This document shows, piece after piece, positions 52,307-60,748 of a stretch of 64,000 nucleotides of DNA (its first letter is position 1; every line of letters starts with the position of its first letter). This DNA comes from UBA2287 sp037442025. Lineage in GTDB: Bacteria; Bacteroidota; Bacteroidia; Bacteroidales; Tenuifilaceae. The translations under genes were made by a program, and so were the position numbers. The stretch lies in NCBI GenBank assembly GCA_037442025.1, contig JBBIRB010000007.1, forward strand, positions 1-64,000, in the 5' to 3' direction. The notes beneath the pieces were generated by a model. That model was given only the letters and a program-made list of their open reading frames with translations. It searched no databases and had not been told where the DNA came from.

Positions 52307-53328
52307 AAGTTCAGCTGTTGGCTATATATTTCTAAGAGTTTTTCGAAACATGTCTCAGTATCGGTTAACGAAACGAACGATTTCCCCCCAGCAGCATTCT
52401 TATGGCCTCCGCCATTGAAATGCTTAAAACAAAAATCGTTTACCGAAAAGTTGCCCTTGGAGCGAAGTGACACCTTAATAAAACTCGAATTCTCGGTAAA
52501 CAATGCCGAGAAAACAATTCCTTTTATTGAGAGCGGATAGTTTACCAACCCCTCGGTATCGCCAATGCTGTAATTGAAACGTTTCATTTCCTCCTTTGAA
52601 AGCGATATGAAAGCTGCCCGATGCTGCGGAAAAACCTTCATTTTTTCGCTCAATGCGAAACCCAATAGGCGCATTCGCCCTTCGGAGAAAGTGCTGTAAA
52701 CTTGCCTCTGAATGTCTTCAATGTTAACGCCAGCCTCAACAAGTTTCCCAGATATTTCGAATGTTCTGGGCGATGCTATGGCATAACTGAACGAGCCCGT
52801 ATCGGTCATTATTCCTACAAAAATACTCACAGCAGCGTTATAGGAAATAGGTTTATTGCCCAATAATGCACAGCCCAATTCGTAAACCAATTCGGCTGTT
52901 GAACTTACATTAATGTATGAAAACTCAATATCGAATGGGCTTTCGGGGCTGGGGTGGTGATCAACGAGTACTCTTCTTGCCTTCGACCTTTCGAATGACT
53001 CGGCCATATCTTCAAGCCTACGGGCACCATTATAATCGAGAGAAATAATGAGGTCCGCATTCTGCAAATGGCTTTCAGCCATACTTCTCTGTTTCGAATA
53101 GATAATTATTTCGTTGGCTCCCGGAAGCCAAGCCAAAAAATCGGGGAAAGCATTGGGTACCAACATGGTTGATGCAATACCCATTTCTTTTAATACGAAA
53201 TGCATGCCAAGCAGCGAACCCAGAGCATCGCCATCGGGGTTGTGGTGGGTTGTGAGCACTACACGGCCCGAGTTGTGAAGCAGCTGCCTGAAAGAATTAG
53301 TTTTTTCGTTAAAATTGAATAAATTCAT
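52303..53328 (-). CDS. nrnA: Bifunctional oligoribonuclease / pAp phosphatase NrnA (DHH family)
   Basis: A 341-residue DHH/DHHA1 phosphoesterase. The metal motifs are THHNPDGDALGS and VDHHPSP, with TDTGSF in between. The DHHA1 part ends FNGGGHKNAAGG. NrnA degrades short oligoribonucleotides and 3'-phosphoadenosine 5'-phosphate. The start is ATG 53328 (MNLFNFNEKT). The TTG at 53349 lies within the -7 box (53347-53354). It heads the five-gene operon with gldI and three more FKBP lipoproteins. Confidence 0.92.
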   Translation of the reverse strand: MNLFNFNEKTNSFRQLLHNSGRVVLTTHHNPDGDALGSLLGMHFVLKEMGIASTMLVPNAFPDFLAWLPGANEIIIYSKQRSMAESHLQNADLIISLDYNGARRLEDMAESFERSKARRVLVDHHPSPESPFDIEFSYINVSSTAELVYELGCALLGNKPISYNAAVSIFVGIMTDTGSFSYAIASPRTFEISGKLVEAGVNIEDIQRQVYSTFSEGRMRLLGFALSEKMKVFPQHRAAFISLSKEEMKRFNYSIGDTEGLVNYPLSIKGIVFSALFTENSSFIKVSLRSKGNFSVNDFCFKHFNGGGHKNAAGGKSFVSLTDTETCFEKLLEIYSQQLNL

Positions 53329-53346
53329 AATTTTCGAATAGTTTTT

Positions 53347-53354
53347 CAAAGGTA
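53347..53354 (-). promoter_or_regulatory. -7 box of the nrnA-gldI operon
   Basis: On the minus strand TACCTTTG matches TAnnTTTG. The same octamer precedes recF at 55279-55286. It decides against the TTG start at 53349. Confidence 0.5.
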
Positions 53355-53418
53355 ATGAAAAAGAATAACGAAAAAAAAGCTACATTGTAGTGTTAAAGAT
53401 AACCTAATGTACCATTGT

Positions 53419-53838
53419 ATGAGCATTACACGAACCTTTGCCATGATAAAGCCCGATGCCATTGCGCACAATTACATGGGCGAAATACTAACCGATATAA
53501 TTAAAGGCGGTTTTACTATTAGGGCAGTTAAAATGACCCATTTGAGCCTTCGAGAAGCTAAAAGATTTTATGCTGAGCACGAAAGTAAAGAATTTTTCGA
53601 AAGGCTAACTCGCTTTATTAGTTCAGGGCCCATAGTTGCTTTAATTTTAGAAAAAGAGAATGCCGTTGAGGATTTTCGAAAATTGATTGGAGTTACCGAC
53701 CCTCTAAAAGCAGCCGATGGAACCATTCGAAAAAAGTTTGCAAAGGATACAACGCATAATGCAGTACATGGGGCCGATAGTGATACCAGCGCAAAAAGGG
53801 AATGGACATTTTTCTTTGCCGAAAGGGAAATTGAGTAG
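53419..53838 (+). CDS. ndk: Nucleoside-diphosphate kinase
   Basis: A 139-residue kinase that balances nucleoside triphosphate pools using ATP. The N-terminus is MSITRTFAMIKPDAI, and the catalytic His is H117 in HNAVHGADS. I chose ATG 53419 over ATG 53407 because it gives the usual 139-residue length of Bacteroidota Ndk. It is divergent from nrnA, an arrangement shared with other Bacteroidota. It converges on the DUF721 gene, five bases apart. Confidence 0.96.
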   Translation: MSITRTFAMIKPDAIAHNYMGEILTDIIKGGFTIRAVKMTHLSLREAKRFYAEHESKEFFERLTRFISSGPIVALILEKENAVEDFRKLIGVTDPLKAADGTIRKKFAKDTTHNAVHGADSDTSAKREWTFFFAEREIE

Positions 53839-53843
53839 CCGAG

Positions 53844-54143
53844 CTATTCTTTCAACAGCAGCTCCTTTACAACCTGGCTGCCAACAAAATCGTTAATGTT
53901 TTTCACTATGCGGCTGCGGTGCATCATGAGTTCGCTGCGCAGCACCGATGAGCTGAGGTGCACTAACATAATTCCTTTACCCTTAAATTGCACCGAACGG
54001 GTAAACCCAGCAATATTGGGACCCATTACCTGCGGCCAGGCGCTTATGGCTCGCGATTCGAGCACCTTTTGCGAGAGTTTGAAATTATCCAGAAACTCAT
54101 CGATGGCCTTCGAGAGGCTAACTATTTCGTTCCTGGATTTCAT
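53844..54143 (-). CDS. DUF721 (DciA-like) protein
   Basis: A 99-residue protein of the DUF721 family: ISLSKAIDEFL-like start, AISAWPQVMGPNIAGFT, LVHLSSSVLRSELMMHR. In many bacteria proteins with this domain (DciA) load the replicative helicase DnaB. It overlaps the recF stop by four bases (ATGA), so it is translated with recF. A replication or repair role is inferred from both facts. Confidence 0.86.
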   Translation of the reverse strand: MKSRNEIVSLSKAIDEFLDNFKLSQKVLESRAISAWPQVMGPNIAGFTRSVQFKGKGIMLVHLSSSVLRSELMMHRSRIVKNINDFVGSQVVKELLLKE

Positions 54144-55258
54144 GCTACATTGGTTTCTATGGGTTTCACTTCGCCACCCTCCACATCAAAAAGGGTGTAA
54201 TTACCTCCTATTTGTTCTAAAATACTATTAAGCCTATTCTTATTGGCATCGGTAATAAAAATCTGTCCAAACCCATTGTGTGCTACCAGCATTATGAATT
54301 GTTGAACTCTAAGGGGGTCTAGCTTATCGAAAATATCGTCGAGAAGCAGTATTGGCTTCACTGATAAAATGCTGCTCATATAACTGAATTGGGCCAATTT
54401 CAGAGCTATTAAGTACGATTTTTGTTGACCCTGCGAAGCTTCTCGCTTCAAAGCCTGACCGTTGAATTTGAATATAACATCGTCCTTATGAATGCCCCTG
54501 GTTGTATATTGCAAAATCCGGTCTTTTTCGAAAGACTGTTCAAGAAGAGCATCGAGAGATTTTTCGTGTAGGTGTGAAGAATAATCAATAGACACCTCTT
54601 CGGTTCCTCCAGATATTTCGGTATAATACCTCTGAAAATAGGGCGTTAAAAGGTTAGTAAACTCCAACCTTTTTTCGTAAATGGGGGCAGCCAAAGCGCT
54701 CATTTGCTCATCAATAACCTCTAACAGGTCGTAGTTTGATGCGTCGAACCCAATGCCTCCCTTTAGCATTCTGTTTCTATTTAATAGCAACTTGTTGTAT
54801 CTCATTAACTTGTCGAGATAATCCTTATCGTACTGCGAAATAACTGTATTCAGAAACTTCCTACGCTCCTCGCTTCCCTCAATAATAAGAGCATTGTCGG
54901 CCGGAGAAATGGAAACTACAGGTAAAAAGCCAATATGGTCGGCCAAACGCTGGTACTCCTTTCCGTTCCTTTTAAAAACTTTCGATTCGTTACGCTGAAC
55001 AGCGCAGTATATATTCTCTTCCTCCCCTAACCTATTGTATAATCCCTGAATTACAAAAAACTCTTCGGTATGATTAATATTCTGAAAATCGATGGGGTTC
55101 AAACTACTTTTACACATGGAAAGGTAATACAAAGCATCGAGCAGGTTGGTTTTACCCTGCCCGTTATTACCCACAAAGCAGTTCATTTTGGGGTTAAACT
55201 CCACATCGAGCTGCCGGTACGATTTAAAATTAATGAGCGAAAGTTTTCTTAAAATCAT
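54140..55258 (-). CDS. recF: DNA replication/repair protein RecF
   Basis: A 372-residue SMC-like ATPase that helps load RecA at gaps. It starts at ATG 55258 (MILRKLSLINFKSYR). The open frame upstream to 55375 would include the -7 box and has no family match. Walker A is GNNGQGKT (residues 30-37). The signature region is SPADNALIIEGSEERRKFLN and KREASQGQQKSYLIALK. Walker B is ILLLDDIFDKLD. It is first in a two-gene operon with the DUF721 protein. Confidence 0.95.
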   Translation of the reverse strand: MILRKLSLINFKSYRQLDVEFNPKMNCFVGNNGQGKTNLLDALYYLSMCKSSLNPIDFQNINHTEEFFVIQGLYNRLGEEENIYCAVQRNESKVFKRNGKEYQRLADHIGFLPVVSISPADNALIIEGSEERRKFLNTVISQYDKDYLDKLMRYNKLLLNRNRMLKGGIGFDASNYDLLEVIDEQMSALAAPIYEKRLEFTNLLTPYFQRYYTEISGGTEEVSIDYSSHLHEKSLDALLEQSFEKDRILQYTTRGIHKDDVIFKFNGQALKREASQGQQKSYLIALKLAQFSYMSSILSVKPILLLDDIFDKLDPLRVQQFIMLVAHNGFGQIFITDANKNRLNSILEQIGGNYTLFDVEGGEVKPIETNVA

Positions 55259-55278
55259 CTTTACTATAATATCTGTTA

Positions 55279-55286
55279 CAAAGGTA
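55279..55286 (-). promoter_or_regulatory. -7 box of recF
   Basis: On the minus strand TACCTTTG matches TAnnTTTG, about 21 bases before ATG 55258. Confidence 0.5.
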
Positions 55287-55404
55287 ATTGAAAAAGGGGC
55301 TAAATGAAATTGAAAACTTGAGCAATTATGAAAGTTCTCGAAAGTATAATCAAATACAGATATTTCAATAAACAAAATTTCGAATAGCCTGTTTATTCTG
55401 TAAA

Positions 55405-55902
55405 ATGGAGCAATTTAAATCAATGTTAAGATTAATAGTTTTAATTATAATTTTATTAAACTCATTTCATGGCGCTATGAGTCAGGTTAATAATGAGAAC
55501 AAGCCGTTAAGTAAAGATGAGTTAAAACGAAGGCTCAGCCCTATGCAATATTTTGTTACTCAAGAAAAGGGTACTGAAAGGCCTTTTACAGGTGAGTATT
55601 GGAACTTTTTTGGCAGCGGAACTTACCATTGCATTTGCTGCAATGTTCCACTTTTTGAGTCGGATTCAAAATTTCAATCCAGCTGTGGCTGGCCCAGTTT
55701 CTTCGATTCGAAATTTGTTGAGTACATCGACCTCAAGCCCGACAAGAGCTATGGTATGATTCGAACCGAAGTGCTATGCAAGAATTGCGGAGCCCATTTG
55801 GGGCACATATTCAACGATGGCCCAAAGCCAACAGGCCTTAGGTATTGCATTAATTCTGCATCCATTCGATTTGAAGAGAAACAAAAGCAAAAGAAAAAAT
55901 GA
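55405..55902 (+). CDS. msrB: Exported peptide-methionine (R)-S-oxide reductase
   Basis: A 165-residue MsrB with an N-terminal signal peptide (to about HGAMSQ), so it acts in the periplasm or at the surface. The zinc Cys pairs are in HCICCN (spacing CxxC) and CKNC. The catalytic Cys is in RYCINSAS, and FWNFFGSGTYHC-like and CGWPSFF mark the family. It repairs oxidised methionine of exported proteins using a thioredoxin-like partner; the TlpA-type proteins of this window are candidates. Its stop overlaps the start of the Lon-N-domain gene (ATGA). An alternative start is the Met six codons downstream. Confidence 0.94.
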   Translation: MEQFKSMLRLIVLIIILLNSFHGAMSQVNNENKPLSKDELKRRLSPMQYFVTQEKGTERPFTGEYWNFFGSGTYHCICCNVPLFESDSKFQSSCGWPSFFDSKFVEYIDLKPDKSYGMIRTEVLCKNCGAHLGHIFNDGPKPTGLRYCINSASIRFEEKQKQKKK

Positions 55903-56501
55903 AACCAGAAGTATACAGAATAGCTCTCTTTCCCCTCAACATTATTGTGCTTCCCGGCGAAGAGGTACCTTTGCGCATTTTCGAACCACGGTACAAACAG
56001 CTAATTGCCGAATGCGAGGACACAGGTATGCACTTTGGCATTCCCTATGTCGACTCGAATGGGCATACCAACCTTGGAAGCCAGGTTGAACTGGTAAGGG
56101 TTGTTGCCCGAAACGAAAACGGCAATAGCGTTGTATTAATTCGAGGTGTGAACCTTTTTTACCTGCGTAATTTCGAAGAGGAACTCCCTCACAAACTTTA
56201 TGGAGGTGGCGTTATTGAACCTCTTAACCATTCGTACCAAACTACGAATAATCAATTAGCAGTGCTGATAAAAAAGCTCAAACTGAACTTGAGCGATACT
56301 TTTGGTACGCTTATTACCGATTCATCAATCAATATGCTCGATATTGCAAAGGCACTCATGCTCAATTCGGCACAAAAGTACAAGTTCCTACTTCTGAAGG
56401 ACGACAGCCAACGCGAAAAATTTTTGATTAACCGATTGCTGCTACGAGAGTTTATACAAAAACAGGAATCGAATTTGCAAAACAATTTTCACCTTAACTG
56501 A
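55899..56501 (+). CDS. Lon N-terminal-domain (LON substrate-binding) protein
   Basis: A 200-residue cytosolic protein that consists of the Lon substrate-recognition domain only: IALFPLNIIVLPGEEVPLRIFEPRYKQLIAECE, then LVRVVARNENGN (quoted as landmarks in two parts) and a helical end. It has no ATPase or protease domain. Stand-alone domains of this kind are common in bacteria and probably bind proteins or peptides. It overlaps msrB by four bases and is co-transcribed with it. Confidence 0.9.
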   Translation: MKPEVYRIALFPLNIIVLPGEEVPLRIFEPRYKQLIAECEDTGMHFGIPYVDSNGHTNLGSQVELVRVVARNENGNSVVLIRGVNLFYLRNFEEELPHKLYGGGVIEPLNHSYQTTNNQLAVLIKKLKLNLSDTFGTLITDSSINMLDIAKALMLNSAQKYKFLLLKDDSQREKFLINRLLLREFIQKQESNLQNNFHLN

Positions 56502-56503
56502 GG

Positions 56504-57898
56504 TTACTCATTGTTTTCGATGTAGGATATGGCACTATCAATGTTTGACTTTTCTTGTGCCCAAGGCCAAAAAGGTACAAAATGGTATCGCTCATCGGGG
56601 TTGAACAGATCCCTTTCGGGCCAATCGTTCATACGTTGAAATGCCCGCGACACGAACCGGTCCACTTCATATGGAAATTTAGCTCCCGACCAAGGGCTGC
56701 TGTTGAGTAGAAAAACATACTGTAACCCATCTATTCGCGATAGCACCATAGCCGAAGTGCCAGCAAATGAGCCGGTTCTCCATTTATTGCCATTGGGCGA
56801 AACATTTTTCCAACCCAAGGGAGACAAACCAGTTTCTTTTGTTTCCAATAGTTGAACCGATTCGGGTTTTAGCAACTGGTGGTTTTTTTCATCCTCAAGG
56901 GCCATTACAAAACGCATAAGGCTAACCGATGAAAGGACCCAGCCACCTGCCCCCCCCAGAGTACGAATATCGTTACCCCCTCTCGATTTCAAAAGCATTT
57001 GTGCCGATCCATCGTAAGCAGGAACAGCCGTAGCATCGGAAACCTCGTAGTAACGTACCTCGTTATCGTACCTTAAACTATCGAAGTTTTGAGCCATATG
57101 TGCATCGGTGATGCCCAACGGGATAAAAAGTGCTTGCTTCACAAATTCGTCGTATGGCATACCAGAAACAGTTTCTATTACTTTTTCGGCAAGCAAATAG
57201 CCAAAATTATTGTATGCACTATGTGTACCCGGATTAAAATGCATTCGTTTCGAAAGCACAAATTGTATAATATCGTCTTTTGATATAGGCAATTCTTTAT
57301 TGAGTTGGCGCGCAATTTTATCGGGCATAAAAAGTTGATCGCCCCAACGTGTAGTCCAACCAGCCGAATGGTTCAGCAGCATTTTAACAGTTACCTGCTC
57401 GGCACGCTTGTCTAAATAGTTCGTGTACAAGGAGTCCTTAAGGATTCCCTCGTTGCCAAACACCTTCGAGTCGAGTGAGAGGCTTCCCATTTCCACTAAT
57501 TTAATTACCGCTACTGCAGTAATGAGTTTTGAAACGCTCGCAACTCTGAACAGGTGGTAAGGCTCGGTTCGAATTTTCTCTTCCCTATTGGCGTAACCAT
57601 AGCCCTTGGCATAAATTAATTTGCCCTCGCGGGCAATGGCAACCGAGGCCCCAACCAAACCCCACTTACTCATGAAGCGTTCAACCTGCGTGTCGAAATT
57701 CTTAAACTCATCGGTTTCCGAAACGGAGTTGGTAATTTTTACTAAAACCGGCATTATACTGGCACTGGTGGCCGAAGGTTTAGTATGTTTTGTGGAACTG
57801 AAAAAGAATAAACTAAGAAGCGAGAAAATAAGAATAAAGAATAAAACCAATGAGAAGCGCAACACTATTCGTTTAACATTATTCATTTTCAGCCACAT
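56504..57898 (-). CDS. Serine beta-lactamase-like hydrolase (class C / penicillin-binding-protein fold)
   Basis: A 464-residue protein with an N-terminal membrane anchor or signal (residues 13-32) and the serine hydrolase fold. The nucleophile motif SxxK is SVSK in VASVSKLITAVAV. The YxN motif is YNN in SAYNNFGYLLA. LLNHSAGW is a further family landmark. It probably acts on D-Ala peptides or esters outside the cytoplasm. A beta-lactamase role is possible but not more likely than a D-aminopeptidase or esterase role. The start could also be the Met at 57886. It converges on the Lon-N-domain gene two bases away. Confidence 0.87.
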   Translation of the reverse strand: MWLKMNNVKRIVLRFSLVLFFILIFSLLSLFFFSSTKHTKPSATSASIMPVLVKITNSVSETDEFKNFDTQVERFMSKWGLVGASVAIAREGKLIYAKGYGYANREEKIRTEPYHLFRVASVSKLITAVAVIKLVEMGSLSLDSKVFGNEGILKDSLYTNYLDKRAEQVTVKMLLNHSAGWTTRWGDQLFMPDKIARQLNKELPISKDDIIQFVLSKRMHFNPGTHSAYNNFGYLLAEKVIETVSGMPYDEFVKQALFIPLGITDAHMAQNFDSLRYDNEVRYYEVSDATAVPAYDGSAQMLLKSRGGNDIRTLGGAGGWVLSSVSLMRFVMALEDEKNHQLLKPESVQLLETKETGLSPLGWKNVSPNGNKWRTGSFAGTSAMVLSRIDGLQYVFLLNSSPWSGAKFPYEVDRFVSRAFQRMNDWPERDLFNPDERYHFVPFWPWAQEKSNIDSAISYIENNE

Positions 57899-57969
57899 TT
57901 AGGCAACAAAACTAATATCAACAAAACAAAAATCAAAATCAATTTGCGATTAGTTGCTTTTTTATTCGT

Positions 57970-58002
57970 AAAAAAACATCCTTCGCTTAATATTTATGGA
58001 TG
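57970..58002 (-). terminator. Possible terminator after the radical SAM gene
   Basis: Five-bp CATCC/GGATG stem (57977-57981 with 57998-58002), a 16-base loop, then seven T on the minus strand. The stem is short. Confidence 0.4.
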
Positions 58003-58013
58003 ATTTAGGTGTA

Positions 58014-58958
58014 TTATAACTTGAATTTTTTCCCTTGCCAAGTATCGTTTTCGGTCATTAACCGTTCAAACCGGATTAGAAGTTGGTCGGTTCGTAATTT
58101 GCCCCACTGAGGTGCTACCAACGAGGGTGGTGGCGCTTCGCTTGTTAACCTTTCAATAATTAAATTAGGGCGTAACCGCTCAACAATTCCCATGAGCAAT
58201 TGCAGGTATTCGTCGATACTATAGAACTTGAATGCTTCAGGATACAATTGGTACTCTGCTTCCATTAAAGTATTTCTAATAATCTGTAACTGGTGGAACT
58301 TAACAGTATTGATGGGTAAAATATTTAATTGCTGAACCATAACATCAATATCGGAAATGGTTTCACGGGGCAAACCAATAATGAAATGCGCTCCCACACC
58401 AATGCCCCGCTGGGCCGATTCGCGAATTGCCCAAACCGATTGCTCAAAGGTGTGTCCCCTATTAACTCGCGAAAGGGTTTGGTTGTTGCAGGTTTCTACT
58501 CCATACTCAATGCTCACGTAGCGGCTCTTGGCCAAATGAGCAAAAAAGTCGAGCTTTTCTGCGTCTACGCAATCGGGACGGGTACCCACAATTATACCTA
58601 CAACATTGGGAAATGCCAATGCCTGCGCATAAATTTCTTTCAATTCGGATAGGGATGCATAGGTATTGGAATATGCCTGAAAGTAAGCTATGTACTTCTC
58701 GGCTCTCCGGTAACGGGTTTCGTGGAATTCAATGCCCTCGGCAAGTTGCTGGGATATGGGTTTATTTGGCTTGCAATAGCTGGGATTAAACGATTCGTTA
58801 TTACAGAATGTGCAGCCTCCTAGTCCAACACGCCCATCGCGATTAGGACACGTAAAACCCGCATCGATGGTGAGTTTCTGAACTCGTCCACCAAAGGTTT
58901 TTCGAATGTAGCTGGTGTAACTATAGAATCGTCTATTATCGCCCCATGGGAAAGCCAT
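58014..58958 (-). CDS. TIGR01212-type radical SAM protein (YhcC-like)
   Basis: A 314-residue radical SAM enzyme. The cluster Cys residues are in DAGFTCPNRDG and GGCTFCNNESF (a spacing longer than CxxxCxxC, as in this family). Then come IGTRPDC-like and VSIEYGVETCNNQTL. The YhcC family is widespread and its substrate is not established to my knowledge. It is a single-gene unit with a -7 box and an inverted repeat just upstream. Confidence 0.9.
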   Translation of the reverse strand: MAFPWGDNRRFYSYTSYIRKTFGGRVQKLTIDAGFTCPNRDGRVGLGGCTFCNNESFNPSYCKPNKPISQQLAEGIEFHETRYRRAEKYIAYFQAYSNTYASLSELKEIYAQALAFPNVVGIIVGTRPDCVDAEKLDFFAHLAKSRYVSIEYGVETCNNQTLSRVNRGHTFEQSVWAIRESAQRGIGVGAHFIIGLPRETISDIDVMVQQLNILPINTVKFHQLQIIRNTLMEAEYQLYPEAFKFYSIDEYLQLLMGIVERLRPNLIIERLTSEAPPPSLVAPQWGKLRTDQLLIRFERLMTENDTWQGKKFKL

Positions 58959-58960
58959 AC

Positions 58961-58983
58961 TTGCACTTTAGAGTGCAAATTTA
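58961..58983 (-). promoter_or_regulatory. -7 box with overlapping inverted repeat, radical SAM gene
   Basis: Minus-strand TAAATTTG (58976-58983) matches TAnnTTTG. A seven-bp inverted repeat (TTGCACT at 58961-58967, AGTGCAA at 58972-58978) overlaps its downstream edge and could bind a regulator. Confidence 0.4.
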
Positions 58984-59025
58984 GGGAAAGGAAAACTAAT
59001 TCTTGATAGTCTGAGTAGTTCTTAT

Positions 59026-59064
59026 AAAAAAATGGCTACTTCAAATGTAAAATCGAAATAGCCA
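59026..59064 (-). terminator. Orphan minus-oriented terminator hairpin
   Basis: Ten-bp stem (59033-59042 with 59055-59064, one G-T pair) followed on the minus strand by seven T. No annotated minus-strand gene lies upstream of it, so it may end a small RNA. Confidence 0.55.
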
Positions 59065-59115
59065 CAAAGTGTTATAAAAAATATGATTGTCCGCTTTGGT
59101 TTCTAAAATATATTC

Positions 59116-59203
59116 TTGATTTTCTTCATTTACCCCAACCCAAAAGGAGCGAGGAAAATCAAGTTGTTCCCTCCAGGGCAAGGGGTAAACAAGTTGATTT
59201 TCT
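59116..59203. ncRNA. Candidate structured RNA with two mutually exclusive pairings
   Basis: TTGATTTTC occurs twice (59116-59124 and 59194-59202), and its complement GAAAATCAA lies midway (59154-59162), so the centre can pair left or right but not both. An eight-bp stem TTTACCCC/GGGGTAAA (59129-59136 with 59182-59189) encloses the centre. The strand is not known. It matches no RNA family I recognise. Confidence 0.35.
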
Positions 59204-59436
59204 GAGCGATATGATTTTGTTAGGAATCAATGCGGATACTCATTTATTATTTTATATAAAAACAGCAGTTTAGGGTATTGGTTCATCGAAAGGGTGTTTT
59301 AAATCATTGCCAAATGGGCAGAATTTCCTTACATAATTCAACTTTTCTTGCTTAATTGCTGACTAATTGTAAGCGATATGTTTTAAAATATGTTTAAAAT
59401 ATGACTTTTTACCTATCGCATCTCGCTATAAATCAT

Positions 59437-59444
59437 TACTTTTG
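59437..59444 (+). promoter_or_regulatory. Putative -7 box of the ackA-ptb-buk operon
   Basis: TACTTTTG matches TAnnTTTG, 54 bases before ATG 59499. No clear -33. Confidence 0.4.
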
Positions 59445-59498
59445 AATGTTTCATTTTCAAAATACAACTAACTGATAATCAAATAACATCAAATTAAA

Positions 59499-60722
59499 AT
59501 GATTGTACTTGTTCTGAACTGCGGCAGTTCGTCAATTAAGTTCCAGGTAATTGACATGTGCGAAAAAGAAAAACTTTTAGCCAAAGGAATTGTTGAGCGC
59601 GTGGGTTTAACCGACGGAATTCTTACCCTTAAGCCTGAAGGTAAGGATAAATACGAAACGGTTCGCGACATACCCGACCATACTGTTGGTATAAACCTAA
59701 TTTTAGAGGCATTGGTTAACCCTATCCACGGAGTAATTTCGAGCCTCAGCGAGATTAAGGCTGTAGGACATAGGGTAGCGCACGGAGGCGAATTCTTTAC
59801 CGAAAGCACCCTGATAACCGACAAGGTAAAGTATGAAATTGAGAAATGTATTGAGCTGGCACCGCTTCATAACCCGGCCAATCTGAAGGGTATCCTTTCC
59901 ATGGAGCAGCTGCTTCCCGGCGTGCCTCAGGTTGCTGTTTTCGATACATCGTTCCACCAAACCATGCCAAATTACTCGTACCTATACGCTCTGCCATACG
60001 AGTATTACGAAAACTTTAAAATTCGTCGTTACGGGTTCCATGGCACAAGCCATAAGTTTGTTGCCAATAAAGCTTGCAAAATTCTTGGAGTTGATTTCAA
60101 TTCCCAGAAAATAATTTCGTGCCATTTGGGCAATGGAGCTTCTATTGCTGCCATTAAAAATGGCAAGTCGGTTGACACATCGATGGGGCTCACCCCTGTA
60201 GAGGGTCTGATTATGGGAACCCGTTGCGGCGATATTGATCCGGGCATATTGCTGTATATAGCCGACAAGGAAAATTTGAACCTCAAGGGCGTTAACGACC
60301 TAATTAACAAGAAGAGTGGTGTAATGGGCATTTCGGGGCTTTCGTCGGATATGCGCGATTTAGAATTGGCCGCCGAAAAGGGCAATGAGCGCGCCCAATT
60401 GGCACTCGACATGTACTACTACCGTGTTAAAAAGTACATTGGTTCCTATGCTGCAGCCATGGACGGAGTCGACCTTATTATCTTCACTGGAGGTATAGGT
60501 GAAAATGATAGCATTCTTCGTGAAAACGTTGGAACTTCGCTTCATTTCATGGGTGTTGATTTCGATGCGGAAGGGAATAAGGGTGTGAGAGGCAAGGACA
60601 AACTGCTCACCAAACCCGAATCGAGGGTTAAAGTAATGGTAATTACTACCAACGAGGAACTGGTTATTGCTTCCGATACCGCTGTAATTGTAGCCCATGC
60701 CAAGAAGGAAGGCCTTTGCTAA
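59499..60722 (+). CDS. ackA: Acetate kinase
   Basis: A 407-residue ASKHA kinase converting acetyl phosphate and ADP to acetate and ATP. Signatures are VLNCGSSSIKF at the N-terminus, VGHRVAHGG, FDTSFHQTMP, RRYGFHGTSH and SCHLGNGASI. All are intact. It is normally paired with pta, but here it is followed after 26 bases by a phosphate butyryltransferase gene and then butyrate kinase. So acetyl phosphate may come from a pta elsewhere or from the Ptb enzyme. Confidence 0.97.
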   Translation: MIVLVLNCGSSSIKFQVIDMCEKEKLLAKGIVERVGLTDGILTLKPEGKDKYETVRDIPDHTVGINLILEALVNPIHGVISSLSEIKAVGHRVAHGGEFFTESTLITDKVKYEIEKCIELAPLHNPANLKGILSMEQLLPGVPQVAVFDTSFHQTMPNYSYLYALPYEYYENFKIRRYGFHGTSHKFVANKACKILGVDFNSQKIISCHLGNGASIAAIKNGKSVDTSMGLTPVEGLIMGTRCGDIDPGILLYIADKENLNLKGVNDLINKKSGVMGISGLSSDMRDLELAAEKGNERAQLALDMYYYRVKKYIGSYAAAMDGVDLIIFTGGIGENDSILRENVGTSLHFMGVDFDAEGNKGVRGKDKLLTKPESRVKVMVITTNEELVIASDTAVIVAHAKKEGLC

Positions 60723-60748
60723 TTGAAAACAACTTAAAATAGAAAACT

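Larger units (their letters stand above)
58984..59436. other. Gene-free stretch between the radical SAM gene and ackA
   Basis: No open frame here looks coding. The stretch holds the minus-oriented hairpin at 59026-59064, the structured segment at 59116-59203, a small TGCC/GGCA hairpin near 59312 and an AT-rich direct repeat (ATGTTTTAAAAT-like) near 59380-59400. The rest shows nothing I can name. Confidence 0.6.

Noticed and set aside
53329..53349. TTG start for nrnA
   Set aside because: The codon lies inside the -7 box, so it is not in the transcript.
55259..55375. Longer recF start
   Set aside because: It would include the -7 box, and the extra residues do not match RecF.
56504..57898. Antibiotic-resistance beta-lactamase
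   Set aside because: The SxxK and YxN motifs are shared with many peptidases and esterases; size and context do not support a resistance gene.
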